Part shown: positions 17,241 through 25,795 of the stretch, piece by piece
Numbering within the stretch: position 1 is the first letter of the stretch
Layout of the letters: each line of letters starts with the position of its first letter
DNA from: Sunxiuqinia sp965372405
GTDB taxonomy: Bacteria; Bacteroidota; Bacteroidia; Bacteroidales; Prolixibacteraceae
Reading direction: 5' to 3'
Assembly: GCA_965372405.1 (NCBI GenBank)
Contig: CBDVCE010000013.1
Span: forward strand, 1 to 64,000
Length of the DNA: 64,000 nt
The notes under the pieces: generated by a model
Told to the model about the DNA's origin: nothing
Database searches by the model: none
The model's input: the letters and a program-made list of their open reading frames with translations, nothing else
Program-made: the position numbers and the translations under genes

Positions 17241-19340
17241 CTAAAATCTAACTTTTGCAGTAACTCCTACCCTCGAAGGTTTTCCAATCTGAGCATACGA
17301 ATTTCCAAGCGCAGTAAAGTAAAAAGAATTATAATCAGCATCAAATAAGTTTTTACACCAAATGCTTAAAGAAATATCATTTTTCTGGAATGAGACCCTT
17401 CCGCTTACTAAACCATAGAAATCTTGCCAGGCATTATTTGATTCGTGCCAGTATGTTTTACCAAACCCCTGATACTGAAGCAGAATAGTCATTCTATCAA
17501 CAAGTTCACTATTAAATTCAAAAGCCTGTTTTACACCCAAATTCAATGTAAAGCGAGGTGCATATGGCAAATAATTACCAGCATAATCAGTAGAATCGTT
17601 TCTCATGTATTCAACAAATTTTGCTTTGTTAAAACCAAACATTCCCCATGCTTCAAATTTATTATCCGGGCTGTAGCGCATTTCCAACTCAAAACCCATA
17701 CTTTCAGATTTACCTGCATTTTTCAGCATAGATCCTCGGCCACTTGGTGCTGGTTGATAAACTTGCTGCTTACGCCAATCCATATAATAAGCTCCAATTC
17801 CTGCTTTTATATTATTTTTTGGGCAACGAAATTTCCAACCAAATTCATAATTATAACTTTCTTCCGGTTCATAAGAACGATCTTCATCCCGTTCAAAAGT
17901 TGAGTTAAACCCACCAGCATTGTAACCTTTTGAGAAAGTTGCATAGTGGCTAATATTCTCATTAATATTGTACTTCACAGATATTTTTGGAAGAAATACC
18001 ACATTATCCAGTTCAAGTTCGGCATCACCTACATGACTAGTATTTCCTACAACCTCCTTATCATGCTGATAGTCCAATGTTGCTTTTTCATAATCCCCCC
18101 TCAAGCCAGCAATAATATTCACTTTTCCAATATTCAATACCGATTGATGATAAAATGCAACTCCAGAAGTCGTATTGTCATAGCCTTTGGTATAGTTATA
18201 AGAACCTGGCAAGCGATATTTACTAATTCCATCTTCGCCGTACTCCACAAATACTTCTTTATCTAAAGACTGTCTGAAAACAAATCCTCCAAAGAGCCAT
18301 TCATATATTTTCCCTTTTTCAGAACTCACTGTTAGTTCCTGAGCAAACATGTTTTGCTTTTGATTCTGGTTCACCATAAATAAGCTTGCTGGTGTAAAAT
18401 CCTGATCAATTTTTTGAAAATCATCTAACAACTGAAAACTGGTTGCTGAACTCAAATAAACAGATCCGAAATCGGCATTCATAGATAGCCCTGCTGAAAA
18501 TAGCTCACGTTCGTATCCACTTGCAAAATCATAACTTACATCACCTGCACTTTGTGTGTCAATATCATACAAAGCGTAAGGATAACCTGCCTGATCACTG
18601 TTTTCATATTGAAGTGTAAGACGCGTATTAAATGAAGAGCAAACATCATAGTTCAACTTCAATCGTCCAGAATAGCTATCAAGTTTATCTGCTGACTCGC
18701 CTAAAAATTCATTGGTAAAATAACCATCATTATGAACCTTCCCAAAATTCACAATCATTCCCAGTTTATCATTAATTGGCTGATTATGTGAAATCTGTGT
18801 TTCAAGCTGATTAAAGCTCCCATAATTCACTTGCACACTGGTTGACCTATCTGGTTTTGGTTGTTGAGTCGTAATATTAATTAAACCTGCCAGAGTATTT
18901 CTCCCGAAAAGCGTCCCCTGTGGACCACGTAGCACATCAATGCTTTCAATATCCTGAAAATTAAAATTGAATGCCGCCTTCAAAAAATAAGGAATATTGT
19001 CCACGTAAAGTCCTACCGAAGGTGAATTAATACGTGTACCAACTCCGCGTATGTAAACAGGAGAAGTTAGTTTTGAGCCATAATCTGGCATAAAGAAGTT
19101 GGGAACAAAACCTGACAAATCGGTTAGGTTTTCAATCTTATTATCAACGATAATATAAGCAGGCAACTTTGAAGCAGCTGCTGGCAACTGAAAAACATCG
19201 CTATTGTATTTGGTTGAACTTATCGTTATTTCTCCGATATCTATTGATTTATAAACCGTTGTATCGGCTGGCTCTTCTTCTGCAAAAACGACTAATGCAA
19301 AAACGAGGATACACGCAGTCAGTAATATTTTATTATACAT
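17241..19340 (-). CDS. TonB-dependent outer-membrane receptor
   Basis: The 699-residue protein has a signal peptide (about 1-20), a TonB-box-like N-terminal region (IDIGEITISSTK), a plug domain (PVYIRGVGTRIN, VDNIPYF, ESIDVLRGPQGTLFGRNTLAGLINI, about 45-165) and a 22-strand-type beta barrel ending in an aromatic residue (VGVTAKVRF). It lacks the carboxypeptidase-like N-terminal domain of SusC proteins, so it is of the siderophore/heme/vitamin receptor class. It heads the operon with the permease and hem genes, which suggests an iron- or porphyrin-related ligand. No recognisable Fur box was seen upstream. Confidence 0.92.
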   Translation of the reverse strand: MYNKILLTACILVFALVVFAEEEPADTTVYKSIDIGEITISSTKYNSDVFQLPAAASKLPAYIIVDNKIENLTDLSGFVPNFFMPDYGSKLTSPVYIRGVGTRINSPSVGLYVDNIPYFLKAAFNFNFQDIESIDVLRGPQGTLFGRNTLAGLINITTQQPKPDRSTSVQVNYGSFNQLETQISHNQPINDKLGMIVNFGKVHNDGYFTNEFLGESADKLDSYSGRLKLNYDVCSSFNTRLTLQYENSDQAGYPYALYDIDTQSAGDVSYDFASGYERELFSAGLSMNADFGSVYLSSATSFQLLDDFQKIDQDFTPASLFMVNQNQKQNMFAQELTVSSEKGKIYEWLFGGFVFRQSLDKEVFVEYGEDGISKYRLPGSYNYTKGYDNTTSGVAFYHQSVLNIGKVNIIAGLRGDYEKATLDYQHDKEVVGNTSHVGDAELELDNVVFLPKISVKYNINENISHYATFSKGYNAGGFNSTFERDEDRSYEPEESYNYEFGWKFRCPKNNIKAGIGAYYMDWRKQQVYQPAPSGRGSMLKNAGKSESMGFELEMRYSPDNKFEAWGMFGFNKAKFVEYMRNDSTDYAGNYLPYAPRFTLNLGVKQAFEFNSELVDRMTILLQYQGFGKTYWHESNNAWQDFYGLVSGRVSFQKNDISLSIWCKNLFDADYNSFYFTALGNSYAQIGKPSRVGVTAKVRF

Positions 19341-19417
19341 CTAATTATTTTTTATCCGAAAATCAGTAAGCTTGAATTTTCGGGAATAGACAAAAGGTTG
19401 GTTAATACATTCAGATA

Positions 19418-19765
19418 TTAGATGCAAAAAGGTGGGGGGCGATTAACAACCTGCCCTTTCTGCTCATAAAGATGAGCAATTTTAATCCGGTCTCCCGGGC
19501 CAAGAATTATTTGATTTTGTGTAAAATGGAAGGTCGAATTTTGATGAATATCAGAATCTGTTTTCTGATCATCTTCACCATAATAATATGAACTTTCATC
19601 AATTTGATCATCAGCATCAACAAAAACTTCTTTCTTCCCAAAAAAGAATTCTTCAAGAAGTTCTTTCTTTTCAACTGACTTATTTGAAACAAAAAAGTAA
19701 GTCAGATAAAAAAAGAAAAAAACCAGATATGGAATATGTGTGCTAAAAATCCCGAAAGAAAACAT
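19418..19765 (-). CDS. Small single-TM protein, unknown
   Basis: This 115-residue protein has one N-terminal hydrophobic helix (about 8-27), then an acidic, tyrosine-rich linker (DADDQIDESSYYYGEDDQ), and ends NRPPPFCI. It lies 77 bases upstream of the TonB receptor on the same strand, so it may be the first gene of the porphyrin operon. No family is recognised. The proline-rich C terminus after a periplasmic linker could be an interaction tail (inference). Confidence 0.55.
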   Translation of the reverse strand: MFSFGIFSTHIPYLVFFFFYLTYFFVSNKSVEKKELLEEFFFGKKEVFVDADDQIDESSYYYGEDDQKTDSDIHQNSTFHFTQNQIILGPGDRIKIAHLYEQKGQVVNRPPPFCI

Positions 19766-19960
19766 AAATATCTATTCAAAATTCAAGTTCAAAAGTAAAA
19801 AAAAATAGAGAATTCTATCTCTGAATTGATATTTATCAATGTAATGCTTAACATTTTTATTCTTGTTATGCTTTTCATTTTTTGAAACAAGTTGAGTTCA
19901 ATTGAAAACAATACAATTAGAATATTTTCATATTGGTCATATGATCTCTATCTTTACGAA

Positions 19961-20371
19961 ATGATTTCAGGAAATATACAAATAAAGTCAAGATATGATG
20001 AGGTAGACCAAATGGGTTACATATATCATGCAAACTACGTGAAATATTGCCACATAGGAAGAACAGAGTTAATGAGACAATTTAATATTCATGATGAATG
20101 TTTGGAAGAGAATAACATTCTTCTACCAGTTATTGAAATGAATTTACAATACCTTAAACCAGCAAAATATGATGATCTGCTAACCATTAATACCAGAATT
20201 GCGGAATTACCTAAAACACGACTTTTCTTTAATTTCGAAATTAGAAACGAAAAAGAAGAAATCATCTGTAAAGCAAACTCTACAATTGTTTTTGTAGATT
20301 CGAATTCAAGAAAACCAATGAAGGCACCAAAAATTATTTTGGACGCATTATCAACTAAAACAGCGTTATGA
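19961..20371 (+). CDS. Hotdog-fold acyl-CoA thioesterase (4HBT family)
   Basis: The 136-residue protein is counted from the ATG at 19961; a TTG at 19892 would add 23 residues with no family match. The 4HBT active-site region is clear: RYDEVDQMGYIYHANYVKYCHIGRTELMR, with catalytic aspartate 14 in DQMG and the hotdog helix following. Members hydrolyse acyl-CoA or acyl-ACP thioesters. The stop overlaps the next gene by 4 bases (ATGA), so the two are coupled and head the redox island. Confidence 0.88.
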   Translation: MISGNIQIKSRYDEVDQMGYIYHANYVKYCHIGRTELMRQFNIHDECLEENNILLPVIEMNLQYLKPAKYDDLLTINTRIAELPKTRLFFNFEIRNEKEEIICKANSTIVFVDSNSRKPMKAPKIILDALSTKTAL

Positions 20372-21150
20372 AGTTAAGAGTTCTCACAGAAAATAATGCA
20401 AGTGGACACTTTCTAGCCGAACACGGACTTTCTTACTTAATTGAGCATGATGGAAAAACGATATTATTTGACACAGGGCATACGGATATCTTTTACAGAA
20501 ATGCAGTTCAGTTTGGTATAAATCTCAATAATCAGGTTGATGTAATTGTGCTAAGTCATGGACATTGGGATCATGGCGGCGGCTTACAGTACATTCAAAA
20601 CAAACCCCTTCTCACTCACCCGGCTTCATTTATGAAACGATATAATAAGTATAGTTCTTCTTTCTCAGGCTTGCAGCTTACACAAAAAGAAATTGAACAA
20701 CAATTTCAACTTATAACATCTGAAAAGCCCTATTATATTACTGATCAAATTATTTTTCTTGGTGAAATTCCAAGAGTCAATATTTTCGAATCGCAAACAA
20801 CAACTTTTGTTGACAAAAATGGTTCTGAAGATTATATTCCAGACGATACTGCGCTAGCTATAATCAATAACAATCAATTGGTTATAGTTTCTGGTTGTGC
20901 TCATTCTGGTATTTGTAATATTTGCGACTATGCCATAAAGCTTACAGGAATTCAAACCATTCAGGCAGTTATTGGTGGGTTTCATTTAAAAAAGAATGAT
21001 AATCAAACAAAAGAAACTATCCAGTATTTTAAAGATGCTGGAGTTGATCGGCTATATCCTTCACATTGCACTGAGCTTCCTGCTCTTTCGGCATTTCATT
21101 CACATTTCAAAACAACTCAGGTTAAAACAGGATTTACTTTTACATTTTAA
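20368..21150 (+). CDS. Metallo-beta-lactamase fold hydrolase (COG1237 type)
   Basis: This 260-residue protein carries the HxHxDH zinc motif at H64-H66-D68-H69 (LSHGHWDHGGGL), a GCAHSGICNI loop, a later histidine (IGGFHL) and a C-terminal PSHCTE motif. This pattern fits the subgroup that includes dihydropterin ribofuranosyl-aminobenzene phosphate synthase-like proteins, often encoded beside NifX/MinD genes. The reaction here is unknown. It is translationally coupled to the thioesterase. A 205-base gap with its own promoter follows before the NifX gene. Confidence 0.85.
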   Translation: MKLRVLTENNASGHFLAEHGLSYLIEHDGKTILFDTGHTDIFYRNAVQFGINLNNQVDVIVLSHGHWDHGGGLQYIQNKPLLTHPASFMKRYNKYSSSFSGLQLTQKEIEQQFQLITSEKPYYITDQIIFLGEIPRVNIFESQTTTFVDKNGSEDYIPDDTALAIINNNQLVIVSGCAHSGICNICDYAIKLTGIQTIQAVIGGFHLKKNDNQTKETIQYFKDAGVDRLYPSHCTELPALSAFHSHFKTTQVKTGFTFTF

Positions 21151-21310
21151 GAACAAGAAACTCTGAAATTTATTTTTTTTCATTGGCTATAGTTATTTGT
21201 TTTTATCTACATGGATAACAATATCTCTATGTCCATAATATCAATCAATTAACACTCTCAGAGCATCTTTTAGTAATCTATAAAAAAAAGTACAAAAATA
21301 CTTTCATAAG

Positions 21311-21332
21311 GAACATATGTTCTATATATTTG
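21311..21332 (+). promoter_or_regulatory. Promoter with 12-bp palindromic operator
   Basis: A perfect palindrome GAACATATGTTC (21311-21322) lies directly upstream of a TATATTTG -7 box (21325-21332), which is 24 bases before the ATG at 21356. There is no -33 TTG. The palindrome lies in the -33/-7 spacer, a position where a bound repressor would block RNA polymerase. The regulator is unknown. Confidence 0.5.
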
Positions 21333-21355
21333 CAATATCAAATAATTAAAAAACT

Positions 21356-21679
21356 ATGAAAATTGCAATAACAGCGAGTGAGCAGAACATTAACTCAAAA
21401 CTTGACAGCCGCTTTGGACGTTGTTCTTATTTTGCCATATACGATACAGAAAGTAATGATATTGAATTTGCTTTAAATCCAAACAAAGAGGCAGCCGAAG
21501 GTGCAGGACCTGCATCGGTACAATTAATTGCTTCGAAAGGGGTAAAAAAGATTATATCTGGAAATTTCGGAGGTAAAGTCAAAAATATTCTTGAAGATCT
21601 GGGAATACAAATGGTCGTTTTTAATGACGCTGAGAAAACGATAAATGAAATTCTTAGTCATCTTAAATTCAAACAATAA
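21356..21679 (+). CDS. NifX/NifB-type FeMo-cofactor domain protein (1)
   Basis: This 107-residue single-domain member of the dinitrogenase iron-molybdenum cofactor family (PF02579) shows MKIAITASEQNINSKLDSRFGRCSYFAIYD at the start and a VKKIISGNFGGKVKNIL segment. Homologues bind iron-sulfur or Fe-Mo clusters, but most genomes with this short form have no nitrogenase, and none is encoded here. It is the first gene after the palindromic promoter and probably heads the island operon. Confidence 0.88.
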   Translation: MKIAITASEQNINSKLDSRFGRCSYFAIYDTESNDIEFALNPNKEAAEGAGPASVQLIASKGVKKIISGNFGGKVKNILEDLGIQMVVFNDAEKTINEILSHLKFKQ

Positions 21680-21686
21680 TAAAGAA

Positions 21687-21693
21687 AGGAGGT
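21687..21693 (+). promoter_or_regulatory. Strong Shine-Dalgarno (AGGAGGT)
   Basis: AGGAGGT lies four bases before the ATG at 21698. Most starts in this window have no such site. It decides the start of the DUF5320-like gene in favour of 21698 over the GTG at 21692. Confidence 0.65.
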
Positions 21694-21697
21694 GTTT

Positions 21698-21916
21698 ATG
21701 CCTGGATTCAACAGAAAAGGACCACAAGGTGAAGGTTCAATGACAGGTCGTGGCATGGGGCGTTGTAACTCTGAAAATAAAAATCAACTTTCAGATAAAA
21801 CACAAAACATGTCTAAAGATACAGATGAAAAACAAACCAACTCAACCACAGGTAGAGGCCTAGGATTAAGAAGAGGCAAAGGAGCAGGATTTGGTTTAAG
21901 AAAAAACGGTTGTTAA
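21698..21916 (+). CDS. DUF5320-like small glycine/arginine-rich protein
   Basis: The 72-residue protein begins MPGFNRKGPQGEGSMTGRGMGRC and ends GLRRGKGAGFGLRKNGC. Two GRG-type repeats (TGRGMGRC and TGRGLGLRRG) flank a polar linker. The pattern matches DUF5320 peptides commonly found beside NifX/MinD-ferredoxin genes. The two cysteines and basic-glycine repeats suggest cluster or nucleic acid contact, but no function is known. It is 18 bases after NifX-1 and has an unusually strong ribosome-binding site. Confidence 0.75.
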   Translation: MPGFNRKGPQGEGSMTGRGMGRCNSENKNQLSDKTQNMSKDTDEKQTNSTTGRGLGLRRGKGAGFGLRKNGC

Positions 21917-21926
21917 CAGATGAATT

Positions 21927-21962
21927 CCCTGACAACAAAATATTTTTCTTGAGTTGTCAGGG
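21927..21962 (+). terminator. Intra-operon hairpin (10-bp stem)
   Basis: CCCTGACAAC (21927-21936) and GTTGTCAGGG (21953-21962) are perfect inverted repeats with a 16-base AT-rich loop. The downstream sequence is GTTTACTTTAG, a poor U tract. It may be an attenuator or mRNA-stabilising stem between DUF5320 and NifX-2 rather than a full terminator. Confidence 0.55.
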
Positions 21963-21984
21963 GTTTACTTTAGAACTTATAAGT

Positions 21985-22320
21985 ATGACAAAAATTGCTA
22001 TTCCTACAGAAAATGAACTTCTTTGTTCTCATTTCGGTCATTGTAAAGAATTTTCAATTATTGAAACTGATGGTCAAAAAATAATCAAAGAAGAAAAAAT
22101 TGCAGCTCCCCCTCATGAACCCGGACTTTTACCAAAATGGTTAGCTGAGCGCAATGTAAGCAACGTAATTGCAGGTAGTATTGGACAAAGAGCTGTTGCT
22201 CTTTTCAATCAACAAAATATTCAGGTAGATGTTGGAGCTGAAATTAAAGCTCCAAAACAATTGGTGGAAGATTGGCTAAAAGGAGCATTATCTACAGGCG
22301 CGAATGCATGTGATCATTAA
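21985..22320 (+). CDS. NifX/NifB-type FeMo-cofactor domain protein (2)
   Basis: The 111-residue protein is counted from the ATG at 21985 (MTKIAIPTENELLCSHFGHCKEFSII). An upstream in-frame start would run through the hairpin. It is the second PF02579 member of the island and carries the extra features CSHFGHC, AAPPHEPGLLPKWLAERN and a C-terminal TGANACDH with cysteine and histidine, which could be metal ligands. It is divergent from NifX-1, so not a recent duplicate. Confidence 0.85.
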   Translation: MTKIAIPTENELLCSHFGHCKEFSIIETDGQKIIKEEKIAAPPHEPGLLPKWLAERNVSNVIAGSIGQRAVALFNQQNIQVDVGAEIKAPKQLVEDWLKGALSTGANACDH

Positions 22321-22332
22321 AATTTCTATGTT

Positions 22333-23247
22333 TTGAATTACAGATGTTTTTTCTGCTTATCAAGAGCTTTTGAGAAGTTAATTATCAAGGAGAAGCTTTC
22401 AAACGAGCAAGCCAATCTGTTTACGAAGGAAATTATTCAGCTATATTCTGAAAAGGGTGATAGTTATCTCACGCCTCAGTTTGCTGGAGCAATCTATGCA
22501 AACTTAAAAAGGTATACAGGGAATAATGATCCTTTTAGTCAGGTTAAAAGGCAAAGCAACGATTTGGTTTTAGGCATGTATGATAACTTAAAAGAAAAAG
22601 TTGAAAAAGCCAACAACCCATTTGACATGGCTCTTCGTCTGGCAATTGCTGGAAATATTATTGATTTTGCAGTAAATGACAAATATAATTTACAAGAAAC
22701 AATAAATCATGTATTAAATACAGATTTCAGTATTAATCATAGCGAAGACCTTCAAAACGAATTAAAACAAGCTGATACAGTTTTATATCTCGGAGATAAC
22801 AATGGTGAAATTGTTTTAGACAAGCTTTTAATCGAAACGATCAATCATCCAAACCTAATTTTTGCAGTAAGAGGAGAACCTGTGATAAATGACATTACAA
22901 TAAAAGATGCTGAATATGTAGGGATGAAAAAAATTGTTCCAATTGTCTCAAATGGTACGAACCTACCCTCCACAGTATTAAGTGAATGTTCCGATGAATT
23001 CAAGGAAATTTTCAATAAAGCAGACCTAGTCATTTCAAAAGGACAAGGCAATCTGGAAGGATTACAGAATGAATCTAATCACAATATCTTTTTCCTGTTA
23101 ATGGTAAAATGTGATGTAATTGCAGAAAGTATAAAGGTTAAAAAAGGAGATTTTGTAGTAAAAATGAATAAGTCGACCCATGAAAATAGCAATAGCAAGT
23201 GGCAAAGGAGGAACTGGAAAGACTCTCGTTTCCACAAATCTTTTTAA
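22333..23247 (+). CDS. DUF89/ARMT1-like protein
   Basis: The 304-residue protein starts at TTG (22333), because the family N terminus (YRCFFCLSRAFEKL, with a CxxC) begins at once and no in-frame ATG precedes it. Family motifs include the metal/phosphate-binding LYLGDNNGEIVLDKLLI (about 151-167), FAVRGEPVINDITIKDAEYVG and VISKGQGNLEGLQ. DUF89 proteins include metal-dependent phosphatases acting on sugar phosphates and small metabolites. The last 23 codons overlap the MinD gene by 68 bases in another frame, so the real domain ends near DFVVKMNK. Confidence 0.82.
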   Translation: MNYRCFFCLSRAFEKLIIKEKLSNEQANLFTKEIIQLYSEKGDSYLTPQFAGAIYANLKRYTGNNDPFSQVKRQSNDLVLGMYDNLKEKVEKANNPFDMALRLAIAGNIIDFAVNDKYNLQETINHVLNTDFSINHSEDLQNELKQADTVLYLGDNNGEIVLDKLLIETINHPNLIFAVRGEPVINDITIKDAEYVGMKKIVPIVSNGTNLPSTVLSECSDEFKEIFNKADLVISKGQGNLEGLQNESNHNIFFLLMVKCDVIAESIKVKKGDFVVKMNKSTHENSNSKWQRRNWKDSRFHKSF

Positions 23248-24031
23248 TACAATACGAAACATTGGAGAACCAGTAACACTCGTAGATTGTGATGCAGAAG
23301 AACCAAATGCACAGCAATTCATAAAAGGAAACTTGATTGATGAGCAATTCGTAATTCAAAAAGTTCCAATTATTGATTTGAAGAATTGTACTTTCTGTGG
23401 TAAATGCCAGAAATTCTGCAATTATAATGCAATTATTGTTATACCTGAAATTAAACGAATTCAGGTAATTGAAGAACTATGTCATGATTGTGGTGCTTGC
23501 TCTTTTGCGTGCAAATTTTCTGCAATTACCGAAAAGGACAAGACAATAGGTACGATTAGTATATTTGAATTGGATAAGTATTCCGTACTATTAGAAAGCA
23601 GATTGAATATTGGGGTTTATTCATCAGTACCATTAATTAAATCGGCTATTAGTGCTGTAGATAACGAAACTATTGCTCTATTTGATGCACCACCCGGGAC
23701 TTCGTGCCCATTTATTGCATCGGTGGAGGATGCTGATTATGTAGTACTGGTTACAGAACCTACTCCATTTGGATTGAATGATTTAAAACTCTCGGTAAAT
23801 ACTCTCAAAGAACTAAGAAAATCTTTTGGTGTAGTAATAAATCGCGTTGGAATCGGCAATAATGATGTTTTTAACTACTTAAAAGAAAATCAAATACCTC
23901 TTTTAGCTGAAATTCCTTTTGATCGTGAGATAGCGAGGAACTATTCTGAAGGAAAGTTAATTACCCAAGCACTCCCTCAATATCAGGAAGTATTTGAACA
24001 ATTGTATTTTACCATTCAAAACATTAACTAA
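23180..24031 (+). CDS. MinD-family ATPase with inserted 2[4Fe-4S] ferredoxin (1)
   Basis: This 283-residue P-loop ATPase has the deviant Walker A SGKGGTGKT (7-15), an LVDCDAEEPN switch and a DAPPGTSCP motif. Inserted at about 66-112 is a ferredoxin domain with two full CxxCxxCxxxC motifs: C70/C73/C76/C80 and C101/C104/C107/C111. Related ATPases handle iron-sulfur clusters or electron transfer in anaerobes; the partner is unknown. The next gene is a divergent paralogue 1 base downstream, so the pair may form a heterodimer (inference). Confidence 0.92.
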   Translation: MKIAIASGKGGTGKTLVSTNLFNTIRNIGEPVTLVDCDAEEPNAQQFIKGNLIDEQFVIQKVPIIDLKNCTFCGKCQKFCNYNAIIVIPEIKRIQVIEELCHDCGACSFACKFSAITEKDKTIGTISIFELDKYSVLLESRLNIGVYSSVPLIKSAISAVDNETIALFDAPPGTSCPFIASVEDADYVVLVTEPTPFGLNDLKLSVNTLKELRKSFGVVINRVGIGNNDVFNYLKENQIPLLAEIPFDREIARNYSEGKLITQALPQYQEVFEQLYFTIQNIN

Positions 24032-24032
24032 A

Positions 24033-24917
24033 GTGATAGAAATAGCCATATTAAGCGGGAAAGGTGGTACTGGAAAAACAAGTCTAAGTGCAGCTTTTAC
24101 ATCACTTGAATCGAATATTGTTGTAGCTGATTGTGATGTAGATGCAGCAAATTTACATTTAGTATTAAACCCTCAGAATTATCGGGAAGAAGTATACATT
24201 TCAGGACAAAAAGCGATAATTGATTACAATAAATGTACTAATTGTGCACTTTGTCTAGAATATTGTCGGTTTGGAGCAATCCAAATAAAGAATCAAAAAA
24301 TAGAGATTTCGGAAACATCCTGCGATGGCTGTCACCTGTGTGCAAGAGTTTGTCCTGCAGATGCAATTACAATGGAAAATCATGATAAAAGCCGCTGGTA
24401 TGAGGCTACGATTGAAAATGGAAGAATGGTTCATGCCCACCTTGCTCCTGGTGAAGATAATTCAGGCAAGTTGGTCAATATTGTAAGAGATCAAGCAAGA
24501 GAAATTGCATTTAATATTGATTCAGAGATCATTCTTATTGATGGTCCTCCGGGAATTGGATGTCCGGTTATTTCGTCTCTAACAGGAACGGACAAAGTAC
24601 TATTAGTCACAGAACCAAGCCAATCTGGGCTTCATGATTTAAAAAGAATTGTTGAACTAGTTAATCAGTTCAAAATAAAAGCCTTTGTTGTAATAAATAA
24701 ATTCGATCTAAACATTCAAATAAGTGAAGAGATTGAAAATTGGAGCAAGCAGAAAGACATTCCTGTTGCAGGAAAATTACCTTTTGACCCTATTGTTGTT
24801 GATGCAATGATTAATTGTAAAACAATAACTCAATGGTTACCTGATTCCCCATTCAGCAAAGAAATAATTGAAATATGGAATAAGTTAAAAACAAATGAAC
24901 ACAAAAAACCTATTTGA
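24033..24917 (+). CDS. MinD-family ATPase with inserted 2[4Fe-4S] ferredoxin (2)
   Basis: The 294-residue protein starts at GTG 24033, one base after the TAA of the first paralogue; an upstream frame would add 13 unrelated residues. Walker A is LSGKGGTGKTS (8-17), followed by ADCDVDAANLHL. The ferredoxin insert has C68/C71/C74/C78 and C97/C100/C103/C107. A LIDGPPGIGCP motif matches the catalytic switch of MinD/Mrp ATPases. The last 23 bases overlap the Mrp gene. Confidence 0.92.
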   Translation: MIEIAILSGKGGTGKTSLSAAFTSLESNIVVADCDVDAANLHLVLNPQNYREEVYISGQKAIIDYNKCTNCALCLEYCRFGAIQIKNQKIEISETSCDGCHLCARVCPADAITMENHDKSRWYEATIENGRMVHAHLAPGEDNSGKLVNIVRDQAREIAFNIDSEIILIDGPPGIGCPVISSLTGTDKVLLVTEPSQSGLHDLKRIVELVNQFKIKAFVVINKFDLNIQISEEIENWSKQKDIPVAGKLPFDPIVVDAMINCKTITQWLPDSPFSKEIIEIWNKLKTNEHKKPI

Positions 24918-25731
24918 GAAGATTGACATGCCTGGTGTTAAAAACACCATTGTTGTAGCATCAGGTAAAGGAGGGGTTGGAAAATCAACAGTATCTGCAA
25001 ATCTAGCAATGGCACTAGCAAGAGAGGGCTATAAAACAGCACTTTTTGATGCTGATTTATTTGGCCCATCTATTCCAATATTATTTGGAGTTCAGGGTGA
25101 GAAACCAAAAGTTAGTAATCCAAACGGTCAAGAACGAATTTCTCCAATTGAAAAATATGGAGTTAAAATTATGAGCATTGCTTTTTTCATGATTAACAAA
25201 AAATCGCTCATATGGAGAGGCCCGGCAGCATCTGCAGGATTAACTCAATTATTATCAGCTACAGAATGGGGTGAGATTGATTATTTAATTATTGACTTTC
25301 CTCCTGGAACTAGTGATGTTCAGTTAACAATAACTCAAAAACTATATCTTACCGGATCAATCCTTGTTACTACACCACAAGATATTGCAGTTGCAGATGC
25401 ACTAAAAGCAGCTGATATGTTTCAAACCCCAAAAATTCAGGTACCAATATTGGGTGTTGTTGAAAACATGTCCTATTTCACTCCTGATAAACATCCAGAT
25501 GAAAAATATTTTCTTTTTGGTAAAGGAGGAGGTGAAAAATTATCAAGCCAATTAAATGTGCCATTATTAGGCCAAATTCCTCTGGTAAGTGATGTTTGTG
25601 AGCTTGGCGACAATGGGAAATCCATATACTTATCGAAGAACCAATTAATCGCAAATGAATTTAACAATCTTGTTTTAAATCTAATTGAAACTCTTAGCTC
25701 CTCTCCAAAAGAACAATTGAATAGAACTTAA
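24895..25731 (+). CDS. Mrp/NBP35-type iron-sulfur carrier ATPase
   Basis: The 278-residue protein has the deviant Walker A ASGKGGVGKST (22-32), DADLFGPSIPILFG, the WRGPAASAGLTQLL and DYLIIDFPPGTSD motifs, and VVENMSYFTPDKHPDEKYFLFGKGGG. Canonical Mrp proteins carry a CxxC in this last segment for holding a cluster. Here it is absent, as in some Bacteroidota members, and no other CxxC is present. The N-terminal DUF59 domain of the longer Mrp form is also missing. Cluster carriage would then need a partner. It is coupled to the upstream MinD gene by overlap. Confidence 0.88.
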   Translation: MNTKNLFEKIDMPGVKNTIVVASGKGGVGKSTVSANLAMALAREGYKTALFDADLFGPSIPILFGVQGEKPKVSNPNGQERISPIEKYGVKIMSIAFFMINKKSLIWRGPAASAGLTQLLSATEWGEIDYLIIDFPPGTSDVQLTITQKLYLTGSILVTTPQDIAVADALKAADMFQTPKIQVPILGVVENMSYFTPDKHPDEKYFLFGKGGGEKLSSQLNVPLLGQIPLVSDVCELGDNGKSIYLSKNQLIANEFNNLVLNLIETLSSSPKEQLNRT

Positions 25732-25795
25732 AATTCCAAAGACAATAAGTTCCGGTCAATTCGAGTATCGTTTAAACTAATTAAATAGAAACAAC

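Noticed and set aside
19800..19830. AGAGA...TCTCT symmetry upstream of the small TM protein gene
   Set aside because: The arms are only five bases and imperfectly placed; not distinguishable from chance in AT-rich DNA.
21356..24917. Nitrogen fixation genes
   Set aside because: NifX-like and MinD-like proteins are present but no nifH, nifD or nifK, nor NifB radical SAM domain, is visible.
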